Assembly (NCBI GenBank): GCA_025454125.1
Contig: JALOPA010000224.1
Coordinates: 1 to 5,102 of the forward strand
Reading direction: 5' to 3'
Source: Thermodesulfobacteriota bacterium
Lineage (GTDB): Bacteria; Desulfobacterota; DSM-4660; Desulfatiglandales; HGW-15
DNA: 5,102 bases
Position 1 is the stretch's first letter; every line of letters starts with the position of its first letter. Below the pieces are notes generated by a model. That model did not search any database, was not told where the DNA came from, and saw only the letters and a program-made list of their open reading frames with translations. This document shows, piece after piece, positions 1 to 5,102 of the stretch. Made by a program: the position numbers and the translations under genes.

Positions 1-981
1 ATCGAAAATCAGATTCGGATCCTCGCCCAGGTTGGAGGCTTCTCAACCGTTATCCGGGGGCAGGTCACCGGTGATCTGGAACGACCCGGAGAGATGACCT
101 TTGAAGGTGTCTATGCCTCCCTGCGCAAGGTTTTCAAGCTCGCGCCCCTTCCGAAAAAGGGAACGAAACCCCGGGAAGAGGCGGCCCGGCTGGTCAGCCC
201 CCGGCCTCTGACCATGTGCCCCGGCTGCCCCCACCGCGGAACCCACATGGCCCTGATGAAGGCCCTCAAGAAACTCAAGATCCGGAAACCCATCATCTTT
301 GGAGACATCGGTTGCTACGAGCTGGGCCACGAACCCCCCTTTGACAACATGGACTCCATCTACAACATGGGAGCAGGCGTCGGGCTTGCAAACGGTTTGG
401 CCCAAGCCGGGGTTCCGGGGCCTGTCATCGCCCTGATCGGCGATTCCACGCTCCTCCACGCAGGCATGCCCGGATTTACCAATGCGGTCCACAACGGCGC
501 CAACATCAAGATGATTGTTTTCGACAACGCAACCATTGCCATGACCGGGCATCAGGCCTCCGTCAACAGCGCCCGGAGCCTTATGGGACACGAGGCGCCG
601 GCGGTCGATATCGCGGGCATGCTGAAGGCGTCCCGCGCAACCCTTGTGGCGGAGACAAGCGCCTTTGACATCCAGGAAACCCAGGAGGCGATCGAGGAAG
701 CCCTTCTGGCCGACGGCCCTTCCGCCGTGGTGGTTCACGGGCCCTGCGCTCTGGAGCATGACCGAATCCGGCGCAGGGAGGGGATTCACATCACCCCCTA
801 TGCCGTGGACAAAGACCGGTGCATCGGTTGCCGGACCTGCACCCATTCCTTTGCCTGCCCGGCCCTCACCTGGGAGCCGGAAGAGAAAAAGGCCAGCGTC
901 GATCCCTTTGTGTGCAACGGATGCGGCGTGTGTGTCCAGATCTGTCCCAAGGAAGCGTTTGTGAAGGCCTCATGGGGTTGA
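1..981 (+). CDS. iorA: Indolepyruvate:ferredoxin oxidoreductase, alpha subunit (C-terminal part, 5' truncated by window)
   Basis: Catalytic subunit of the enzyme that oxidatively decarboxylates aryl-2-oxo acids (indolepyruvate, phenylpyruvate and similar) to acyl-CoA with ferredoxin as acceptor; cytoplasmic. The frame is open from base 1, so the ATG at 94 is internal and the N-terminal pyrimidine-binding half lies upstream. Visible in order: the CPGCPHRG motif (from 217); the thiamine-pyrophosphate domain with GDST at 439-450, then HAGMPGF and NAVHN, and FDN at 520-528, which together form the GDS...N metal/TPP signature; and AMTGHQ just after. A C-terminal ferredoxin domain has two 4Fe-4S cysteine sets: C-x2-C-x2-C-x5-CP (820-861) and C-x2-C-x2-C-x3-CP (913-948). 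The protein ends about ten residues after the last cysteine motif, a normal place for the family. iorB follows. The family is confident; the exact substrate within the aryl/branched-chain 2-oxo acid range cannot be read from sequence. Confidence 0.95.
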   Translation: MENQIRILAQVGGFSTVIRGQVTGDLERPGEMTFEGVYASLRKVFKLAPLPKKGTKPREEAARLVSPRPLTMCPGCPHRGTHMALMKALKKLKIRKPIIFGDIGCYELGHEPPFDNMDSIYNMGAGVGLANGLAQAGVPGPVIALIGDSTLLHAGMPGFTNAVHNGANIKMIVFDNATIAMTGHQASVNSARSLMGHEAPAVDIAGMLKASRATLVAETSAFDIQETQEAIEEALLADGPSAVVVHGPCALEHDRIRRREGIHITPYAVDKDRCIGCRTCTHSFACPALTWEPEEKKASVDPFVCNGCGVCVQICPKEAFVKASWG

Positions 982-1029
982 CAAGCGAGAGGGATTTTCC
1001 TGAGCGGTGGTGACGGAGCAACCCCGGTC

Positions 1030-1074
1030 ATGAACTTCTACGAACGCGGCAAGTTCGAGACCGGCGAAACATAA
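1030..1074 (+). other. Mini-ORF of 14 codons between iorA and iorB
   Basis: ATG at 1030 followed by NFYERGKFETGET and TAA at 1072-1074, directly before iorB. It lies in the same reading frame as iorA, and that frame has no other stop between the iorA TGA (979-981) and this TAA. Nearly all codons after the ATG end in G or C, as in the neighbouring genes, and a weak GGAG lies about 12 bases upstream. I do not recognise the peptide. It could be a remnant of a longer iorA tail, a tiny translated peptide, or chance. No function is assigned. Confidence 0.25.
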
Positions 1075-1092
1075 TTGAAAGGGTGGCGAGAA

Positions 1093-1731
1093 ATGATGAG
1101 ATCCTCAAAAGAATGTAATCTTCTGGTTGCCGGCGTCGGCGGTCAAGGCAGTGTGCTCATCGGCAACATCCTGGGTAACGCGGCCATCGAAGAAGGCCTG
1201 GAGGTGTGGGTGGGCGAGACCTTCGGCATGAGCCAGCGCGGCGGTTCCGTGGTGAGTCATGTGAGGATCAGCCATGACATCATCAGTCCCATCACGCCCG
1301 AAGGTGCCGGCCATGCGATTCTGGGGCTCGAGCCCCTGGAGACCTTGCGGGTCGCCGGAAAATTTTTGCACCTTGGGGGAAACGTCATCATCAACCCGAG
1401 GCCCCTCTTGCCGAGCGACGTGATTTCAGGGCTCGCAACCTACCCGTCCCTGGATCAAATGATGGCGTCCCTCAAGAAAATCGCCGGAAGCGTGGTGCAA
1501 ATCCCTGCCGCGAAGCTGGCTGAAGCATCGGGAAGCAATATGACCGTCAATACGGTGATGCTCGGGGCCTTGGCGGGCTCCGGGCTTCTGCCCCTCTCCG
1601 CGTCATCCATTGAAGAGGCGTTGAGAGACGGTGTGCCGCCGAAGACGGTCGATGTGAACATGAGGGCTTTTCACCTGGGGGCCGATGCGATCCGGTCGGC
1701 CGCTGTGAATTCCGAGAGGGAGAAACTCTGA
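1093..1731 (+). CDS. iorB: Indolepyruvate:ferredoxin oxidoreductase, beta subunit
   Basis: Small subunit that partners IorA; it is the gamma-like domain of the 2-oxoacid:ferredoxin oxidoreductases (POR/KOR gamma family). Starting from the ATG at 1093 gives 212 residues, close to the usual ~190-210. The N-terminus carries the family glycine motif (LLVAGVGGQGSVLIG, from ~residue 9), followed by GETFGMSQRGGSVVSHVRI, very typical of IorB, and NTVMLGALAGSGLLPLS in the C-terminal half. I chose ATG 1093 (or 1096, adjacent) because AAAGGG at 1078-1083 lies 9 bases upstream. The frame also extends to a TTG at 1075, but that would put the ribosome site inside the gene. It follows iorA after 111 bases with no terminator visible, so the two are probably co-transcribed, as is usual for this pair. 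Confidence 0.93.
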   Translation: MMRSSKECNLLVAGVGGQGSVLIGNILGNAAIEEGLEVWVGETFGMSQRGGSVVSHVRISHDIISPITPEGAGHAILGLEPLETLRVAGKFLHLGGNVIINPRPLLPSDVISGLATYPSLDQMMASLKKIAGSVVQIPAAKLAEASGSNMTVNTVMLGALAGSGLLPLSASSIEEALRDGVPPKTVDVNMRAFHLGADAIRSAAVNSEREKL

Positions 1732-1737
1732 ACCGGG

Positions 1738-1758
1738 CCATCCCCCTCAGGGGGGTGG
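1738..1758 (+). promoter_or_regulatory. GC-rich hairpin overlapping the ribosome-site region of the synthetase gene
   Basis: Nine-base-pair stem (1738-1746 with 1750-1758; eight Watson-Crick pairs and one G-U) closing a three-base TCA loop. It begins six bases after the iorB stop and ends nine bases before the ATG at 1768. No T-run follows, so it does not look like an intrinsic terminator. The right arm contains the G-run that is the best Shine-Dalgarno-like stretch for the downstream gene, so the fold could limit its translation or set RNA stability. The structure is seen directly; the role is inferred. Confidence 0.45.
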
Positions 1759-1767
1759 GTCTAGGCA

Positions 1768-3159
1768 ATGGGCGAGACCAAGCACATGATGGACGCGCTT
1801 TTTAACCCCCGCTCCGTCGCCATGATCGGGGCAACCGCCGATTCATCCAAGATCGGGTTTCGAATCGTGCGAAACCTTCTGGAACAGGGTTACGACGGCC
1901 AGATGTACCTGGTCAATCCCAAAGGAGGAGTCCTCTTTGAAAGGGCCGCGCTCCAGTCCGCGGATGATCTCCCCCCAGGGATTGATCTGGCCTTTCTTGC
2001 CGTCCCCCTGAAATTCATCCCTGCCGCCCTCAGAGCGTGCATTGAAAAGGGCGTCCGGTACGTCGTGGCCCTCACGGCAGGTTTCAAGGAGACCGGGGCG
2101 GAGGGCTCCCGCGTGGAGCAGGAGCTTTCGCTCCTGATCCGCCGGTCCTCCACCCGCCTGATCGGTCCGAATTGTGCCGGTTTTTGCAACACCTGGGGCA
2201 ATCTTCACGGCTCCATGGAGTTGTATCCGCCGAAAGGGCCGATCTCTTTCATCTCTCAAAGCGGGTCCCTTTGCAGTGCCTTTTCGAGCCACATGGCCGC
2301 AAGGTCATGCGGCCTTTCCAAATACATCAGCGTGGGAAACAAGGCGGACGTGGATGCAGCGGACATTCTCGATTACCTCGGTGATGACCCCACCACCCGG
2401 TGCGTTGCCTTGTACCTGGAAGACATTTCCGAGGGGACAAGGCTGATCGAGACCGCCGCCCGAGTCTCTCTGAAAAAGCCGATTGTCGTATTAAAGTCAG
2501 GCCGCAGCGAAGCCGGCGCCAGAGCTACCTTCTCCCACACCGGGGCCATGGCCGGCCGGGACGTCATCACTGAAGGCGTTCTTCGCCAATCGGGTATGAT
2601 CCGCGTGGAGGAGCTGACCGAACTCTATGACGTGGCCGCAGCCTTGGCCAAGGCGGGATGCTTGCGAGGGAAACGGCTCGCCATCCTCTCGGATGCCGGC
2701 GGACCCGGTGTCCTCGCCGCAGATGCCGCCGTCCGCTCCGGCCTCGAGGTTCCCGCCCCTTCCACTTCGGCACAAGACGCGCTCCGGGCTTTCCTTGCCG
2801 GTTTTGCATCCGTGCGAAATCCGGTGGACATGACCTTCACGCGGGATGTGACGCTCTATTCCGAATGCATCGAGATCCTTTACCGCGACGGCATGGACGG
2901 CATCCTCGTCACCATACCCAGCCACTTCTCCGTGAAAGAGGAGCTCTGCTCGGTGTTGATCAAGGCCGGAAAGGAGTTCGGTTGCCCTATGGCCGTCGCC
3001 TGGCTTGCCGGAGACGAAGTGGAGGAGCAGCGCCGCCATCTCTGGCAGGCAGGAATCCCGGCCTTCTCTTCCCCGGAGCCTGCCGCATACTGCCTGAGCC
3101 GCCTCGCCTGGTACGGAGGCTGGCTGGCCGCTCGGGAAAACAACGTCTCTTTGCAATGA
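1768..3159 (+). CDS. acdA: ADP-forming acetyl/acyl-CoA synthetase, alpha subunit (CoA-binding, NDP-forming ligase)
   Basis: Alpha subunit of the NDP-forming acyl-CoA synthetase (ACD) family, which converts acyl-CoA + ADP + Pi to acid + CoA + ATP; cytoplasmic. The 463 residues match the length of stand-alone alpha subunits. Residues ~8-105 are a Rossmann CoA-binding domain (SVAMIGAT at 16-23, VNPKGG at 49-54). The succinyl-CoA-ligase-like domain follows with GPNC (133-136), SQSG (163-166), SVGNKADVD (188-196) and LYLED (215-219). RATFSHTGAMAG contains His257, the expected phosphorylated histidine; Glu218 sits where the Pyrococcus enzyme, as I recall, has its partner glutamate. A third flavodoxin-like domain occupies ~300-440. 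The ATP-grasp beta domain is not fused here, so a separate beta subunit is required. ATG 1768 is preferred because numbering then agrees with the family; ATG 1786 or 1789 are alternatives. It lies 36 bases after iorB, which fits ATP recovery from IorAB acyl-CoA products. Confidence 0.9.
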   Translation: MGETKHMMDALFNPRSVAMIGATADSSKIGFRIVRNLLEQGYDGQMYLVNPKGGVLFERAALQSADDLPPGIDLAFLAVPLKFIPAALRACIEKGVRYVVALTAGFKETGAEGSRVEQELSLLIRRSSTRLIGPNCAGFCNTWGNLHGSMELYPPKGPISFISQSGSLCSAFSSHMAARSCGLSKYISVGNKADVDAADILDYLGDDPTTRCVALYLEDISEGTRLIETAARVSLKKPIVVLKSGRSEAGARATFSHTGAMAGRDVITEGVLRQSGMIRVEELTELYDVAAALAKAGCLRGKRLAILSDAGGPGVLAADAAVRSGLEVPAPSTSAQDALRAFLAGFASVRNPVDMTFTRDVTLYSECIEILYRDGMDGILVTIPSHFSVKEELCSVLIKAGKEFGCPMAVAWLAGDEVEEQRRHLWQAGIPAFSSPEPAAYCLSRLAWYGGWLAARENNVSLQ

Positions 3160-3230
3160 AAGGAGGTGGTCGCATCGCTTTGGCGTCAACCGCGTACCGT
3201 GTTTTACTAGATACCCCCAGGATACGATAG
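3156..3230 (+). other. Orphan Shine-Dalgarno with a possible 24-codon ORF overlapping the end of the synthetase gene
   Basis: Immediately after the TGA of the synthetase gene lies a near-perfect ribosome-binding sequence, AAGGAGGTG at 3160-3168. No gene start lies 5-10 bases beyond it; the nearest in-range candidate is a TTG at 3180, 13 bases downstream of the AGGAGG core. An ATG at 3156 overlaps the stop (ATGA) and opens 24 codons ending with TAG at 3228-3230, but the strong site would then be inside that ORF. The remainder of 3160-3239 shows no terminator and no convincing promoter. It may mark a lost gene start, a leader peptide, or chance. The SD-like sequence is clear, but its use is unknown. 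Confidence 0.3.
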
Positions 3231-3233
3231 GAG
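3229..3233 (+). promoter_or_regulatory. Ribosome-binding site that selects the TTG start of the dctP-like gene
   Basis: AGGAG ending six bases before the TTG at 3240. Its spacing is ideal, and starting there gives a complete Sec signal peptide; the first in-frame ATG (codon 33) would remove the signal peptide. This supports the unusual TTG start. Confidence 0.7.
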
Positions 3234-3239
3234 CGAAAG

Positions 3240-3689
3240 TTGAGTTTCAGAGGAGTTTCAGTTTGCTGTTCGGCATTCGTCTGTTTCATCGTCACCCTTT
3301 GCCTCGTGCCCGCAGCCCCGGCTGCCGAGTACAGCATGAAGATCTCCTTGCCCGGATCCATGACGGAGTGGACCCAGTTCAACGAACCCTATGCCGTGCT
3401 CAAGACGGAGATCGAGAAACGAAGCGCAGGAAGGATCGAGGTGAAGCTCTACCCGGCCGGTGTTCTGGGCGACATGACCTCCTCCACCGATCAGGTGAGA
3501 CGCGGCATCATTCAGGGCGCCCAGGTAGGAGACGGATGGATCGCCAACCCCTTTGCGGAAATCCAGCGCATCTTCATCCCCTATGTGTTCAAGGACAGGG
3601 ATGTGGCGTGGTACGTCCTCGCTGTGGTGACCTATGGACCGACGGTCAACCTCTGGCTGCCGAGAGTGTTCGGCTTTGCAGGATCCTGA
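3240..3689 (+). CDS. dctP: Truncated TRAP transporter substrate-binding protein (DctP) N-terminus fused in frame to a DctM C-terminal tail
   Basis: TRAP DctP proteins are secreted periplasmic binding proteins that deliver carboxylates to the DctQM permease; they are usually ~320-340 residues, and this ORF has only 149. Residues 1-29 are a Sec signal peptide (hydrophobic core ~8-24, cleavage near PAA/E). Residues ~30-127 are typical DctP: the EYSMKISLPGS strand, a GRIEVKLYPAGVLGD segment, the DQVRRGIIQGAQVGDGW region, and NPFAEIQ with PYVFKDRDVAWYVL. Homology stops there (about 3620). The remaining 22 residues, including VTYGPTVNLWLP, read as the last residues of a DctM large permease. The ligand-binding second lobe, including the conserved arginine region, is missing, so transport function is very unlikely. 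The start is TTG with AGGAG six bases upstream. LarA follows 16 bases later. I read the ORF as the product of a deletion that removed the rest of dctP, dctQ and most of dctM, or as an assembly error. Confidence 0.8.
   Translation: MSFRGVSVCCSAFVCFIVTLCLVPAAPAAEYSMKISLPGSMTEWTQFNEPYAVLKTEIEKRSAGRIEVKLYPAGVLGDMTSSTDQVRRGIIQGAQVGDGWIANPFAEIQRIFIPYVFKDRDVAWYVLAVVTYGPTVNLWLPRVFGFAGS
3621..3689 (+). pseudogene. dctM: Remnant of the 3' end of dctM (TRAP large permease), about 22 codons
   Basis: The codons after the DctP-like part encode AVVTYGPTVNLWLPRVFG and a short end. TRAP large permeases characteristically finish with a last membrane helix running into a 'TY-x-P-x-x-x-LWLP' stretch and a few final residues, as here. 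The hydrophobic helix that should precede it is absent, so only the extreme C-terminus survives. Its position directly before larA fits an ancestral dctP-dctQ-dctM-larA order. The assignment rests on a short pattern and on recall of the family, hence moderate confidence. Confidence 0.6.
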
Positions 3690-3691
3690 AC

Positions 3692-3698
3692 AAAGGGG
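3692..3698 (+). promoter_or_regulatory. Ribosome-binding site that fixes the larA-family start
   Basis: AAAGGGG, seven bases before the ATG at 3706. The open frame extends upstream to an ATG at 3634, but that would overlap the preceding ORF by 56 bases and would add residues unlike the family. The site decides for 3706. Confidence 0.7.
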
Positions 3699-3705
3699 CT
3701 TCCTC

Positions 3706-5037
3706 ATGGAATATCGCCTTCCCTATGGATCCGCTTTCCTGAACCTTCGGGCGCCCGACCACCTCGATGTGCGGGAGTTCAGGCCGCGCAGATTCGAAAG
3801 AGCGGGGCCGGATACCCTCCTGGAAAACGCTCTTGAATCCCCCACCGGCTCTCCGGTCCTGGAGCGGCTCGTCTCTAAACAGGACAGGATCCTGATTCTT
3901 TCCGACGACGCCACCCGGCCAACACCGGTTCACCGGATCCTCCCGGCCATTCTTCGACGTCTGACGGCGCGAGGGATCCCGAAGAACCGCATCCGCATCC
4001 TCATGGCCTATGGGCTTCACAAGCCCATGGATCAAACGGCTCTATCCCTCAAGCTCGGGGCTTCGATCCTCTCCGAGTTCCCCGTGATCCATCACGATGC
4101 CTTCAAGGAAAAGGACCTCTTCCGGGCAGGGGAGACTTCTTCGGGCTCGGCCGTTTATCTGAACAGGGCTCTCTTTGAGTCGGATTTAACCATGGCCATC
4201 GGGAACCTCTCTCTTTCCAAGGAAGCCGGATACGGCGGCGGCGCCAAGATCGTGATGCCCGGAGCCGCCGGAGCGGAGACCATTTACGCTTCTCACGCCA
4301 AGGTCGCCCACCACCCCAATCAGGTGGGGAAGATCGAGGGCAATCCCATCCGCCGGGAAATCGAGGAATGCGGCAAGATGGGCAACCTGCGCTTCACGGT
4401 CAACACGATCCTCGACGAAAAGGACGAGATATGCCGCGTCGTGGCCGGCGATCCTGCGGCCGCTTTCAGAAAGGGAGTCTCTCAGTTCAACGACGTCTAT
4501 CGATTCCAACTCGAGAGGCCCTTGGATCTTCTCGTGGTGAGTTCGAGCCCCATGGATGGGGACTTCTATCAGGCCAACAAGGCTCTTACCGTTTCAAGTC
4601 TGGGCGTCAGGGACGAAGGCATGATCATCCTGGCCGCTCCTTGCACCAGCGGCCTGAGCCCTTTCCGCTACTTTGACGACATGATCACCAGCGCAAGGAC
4701 CTTTTCGCAATGGCACGACCTGATGTGCCGGCCCGGCTTCCAGCATCAGGTCGCGGCCGAGATCTGCCTGGGGCTCCGATATCTCATGGACGTGAGAAGA
4801 ATCAGCATCGGCATGGTCACCACCGGAATCCGGCCCGACACCGTCGCAGGGATGGGGCTAGTCCCTTTCCCCACCCTGGAGTCGGCCCTTGAATCCGCGC
4901 TCCGGCGCCTTGGCCGCAACGCTCTTGCAGGCATTGTGCCCAAAGGTCCTCTGACCCTTTTCGAGGCCTCCGGAACCTCATTCCCGCGATTCAACAGGAC
5001 GGGTAGCACGGATTCCCATGCAGGGTTGACTCCTTAA
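3706..5037 (+). CDS. larA: LarA-family nickel-pincer 2-hydroxyacid racemase/epimerase homologue (DUF2088), with altered active site
   Basis: LarA enzymes use a nickel-pincer nucleotide to racemise or epimerise 2-hydroxy acids by hydride transfer; cytoplasmic. This ORF has 443 residues, slightly more than Lactobacillus LarA (~424). The N-terminal domain contains LSDDATRPTP (65-74), the nucleotide-binding motif, GLHKP with His105, and HHD (129-131). GYGGGAKIVMPG (175-186) carries Lys181, equivalent to the cofactor-tethering Lys184, and His197 fits the nickel ligand His200. The C-terminal domain has DFYQANKAL (286-294), with Gln289 and Lys292 at the positions of the substrate carboxylate ligands. 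His105, Lys181 and His197 are all offset by three from Lactobacillus numbering, which places Ser171 at catalytic His174: the usual PHxxAG is LSKEAG here. So cofactor binding seems retained but one acid/base is lost. Substrate is unknown; placement after TRAP genes suggests an imported hydroxy acid. No LarB/C/E cofactor-synthesis genes are in view. Confidence 0.88.
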   Translation: MEYRLPYGSAFLNLRAPDHLDVREFRPRRFERAGPDTLLENALESPTGSPVLERLVSKQDRILILSDDATRPTPVHRILPAILRRLTARGIPKNRIRILMAYGLHKPMDQTALSLKLGASILSEFPVIHHDAFKEKDLFRAGETSSGSAVYLNRALFESDLTMAIGNLSLSKEAGYGGGAKIVMPGAAGAETIYASHAKVAHHPNQVGKIEGNPIRREIEECGKMGNLRFTVNTILDEKDEICRVVAGDPAAAFRKGVSQFNDVYRFQLERPLDLLVVSSSPMDGDFYQANKALTVSSLGVRDEGMIILAAPCTSGLSPFRYFDDMITSARTFSQWHDLMCRPGFQHQVAAEICLGLRYLMDVRRISIGMVTTGIRPDTVAGMGLVPFPTLESALESALRRLGRNALAGIVPKGPLTLFEASGTSFPRFNRTGSTDSHAGLTP

Positions 5038-5056
5038 CGAAACCAGGATCTATATA
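5026..5056 (+). promoter_or_regulatory. Possible sigma70-type promoter at the end of larA
   Basis: TTGACT at 5026-5031 (five of six bases match the -35 consensus) and TATATA at 5051-5056, in a locally AT-rich patch unlike the rest of the window. The 19-base spacer is longer than the preferred 17, which weakens the call. If real, it would drive the gene beginning at 5075, with the -35 lying inside the larA stop region. Confidence 0.25.
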
Positions 5057-5074
5057 TTTTTTGGGGATGAAGAT

Positions 5075-5102
5075 ATGCTCGAAAGAAAAATACAGGATGA
5101 GC
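5075..5102 (+). CDS. Start of a downstream gene, cut by the window edge
   Basis: ATG at 5075 begins MLERKIQDE and remains open to the last base. GGGG at 5063-5066 lies eight bases upstream, a good distance. The alternative ATG at 5067 touches the same G-run, leaving no spacing. Nine residues are too few to identify the product. The 37-base gap after larA holds a possible promoter, so the gene could be in the same operon or start a new transcript. Confidence 0.4.

Noticed and set aside
43..846. Long reverse-strand ORF (267 codons) opposite iorA
   Set aside because: It is antisense to a frame with clear TPP and ferredoxin motifs; the translation is low-complexity in style, rich in Gly/His/Arg, with no recognisable family. 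Such shadows are common in GC-rich genes.
979..981. TGA at the end of iorA as a selenocysteine codon
   Set aside because: The context (ASWG before, QARG after) is not a redox motif, and I see no convincing SECIS-like stem-loop directly after it; the protein already ends where the family normally does.
1738..1758. Hairpin as a rho-independent terminator
   Set aside because: No T-tract follows the stem, and the next gene starts nine bases later in the same direction.
2497..3189. Reverse-strand ORF (230 codons) opposite the synthetase gene
   Set aside because: It lies antisense to a well-supported CoA-ligase frame, matches no family I recognise, and is explained by G/C-ending codons on the coding strand.
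2658..3230. Second + frame ORF (190 codons) inside the synthetase gene
   Set aside because: Arg/Pro-rich out-of-frame translation of the synthetase third domain; no motif and no ribosome site that outcompetes the main frame.
3634..3705. Upstream ATG (3634) as the larA-family start
   Set aside because: It would overlap the preceding ORF, has no ribosome site, and adds residues (MDRRSTSGCRE...) that do not resemble the family; ATG 3706 has AAAGGGG at the right spacing.
1..5102. CRISPR arrays, tRNA/rRNA genes, insertion sequences or attachment sites
   Set aside because: No regularly spaced direct repeats, no tRNA-like cloverleaf, no transposase motifs and no paired inverted repeats were seen; almost all of the window is accounted for by protein-coding frames.

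Overview
The window is GC-rich and densely coding on the + strand. The gene set is oxygen-sensitive and fermentative: an arylpyruvate:ferredoxin oxidoreductase, an ADP-forming acyl-CoA synthetase subunit, a nickel-pincer LarA-family protein and parts of a TRAP importer. It fits an anaerobic, amino-acid or organic-acid using bacterium. The style (TRAP transporter, NDP-forming synthetase, G/C-ending codons) suggests a Desulfobacterota/'deltaproteobacterial' or Syntrophobacterales-like lineage, but that placement is inference only.

Layout, all on +: (1) 1-981, the C-terminal part of indolepyruvate:ferredoxin oxidoreductase alpha subunit (iorA), open at the left edge. (2) 982-1092, a short gap holding an in-frame 14-codon mini-ORF. 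(3) 1093-1731, iorB. (4) 1738-1758, a strong GC hairpin just before the next start. (5) 1768-3159, the alpha subunit of an ADP-forming acetyl/acyl-CoA synthetase. (6) 3160-3239, a spacer with an apparently orphan Shine-Dalgarno. (7) 3240-3689, a short chimeric ORF: a TRAP periplasmic binding protein (DctP) N-terminus joined in frame to what reads as the last ~22 residues of a TRAP large permease (DctM). (8) 3706-5037, a complete LarA-family (DUF2088) protein that lacks one of the two catalytic histidines. (9) 5075-5102, the probable start of another gene.

Together the genes suggest a peripheral catabolic operon. A TRAP system would import a 2-hydroxy or 2-oxo acid, and the LarA homologue would racemise or epimerise the hydroxy acid. 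After oxidation to the 2-oxo acid, IorAB would decarboxylate it oxidatively to an acyl-CoA with reduction of ferredoxin. The NDP-forming synthetase would then make ATP from that acyl-CoA. The hydroxyacid dehydrogenase and the synthetase beta (ATP-grasp) subunit are not in view.

The two observations most worth following are the dctP-dctM fusion, which implies loss of the rest of dctP, all of dctQ and most of dctM (a real deletion or an assembly error), and the LarA homologue with Ser where the canonical second catalytic His should be.
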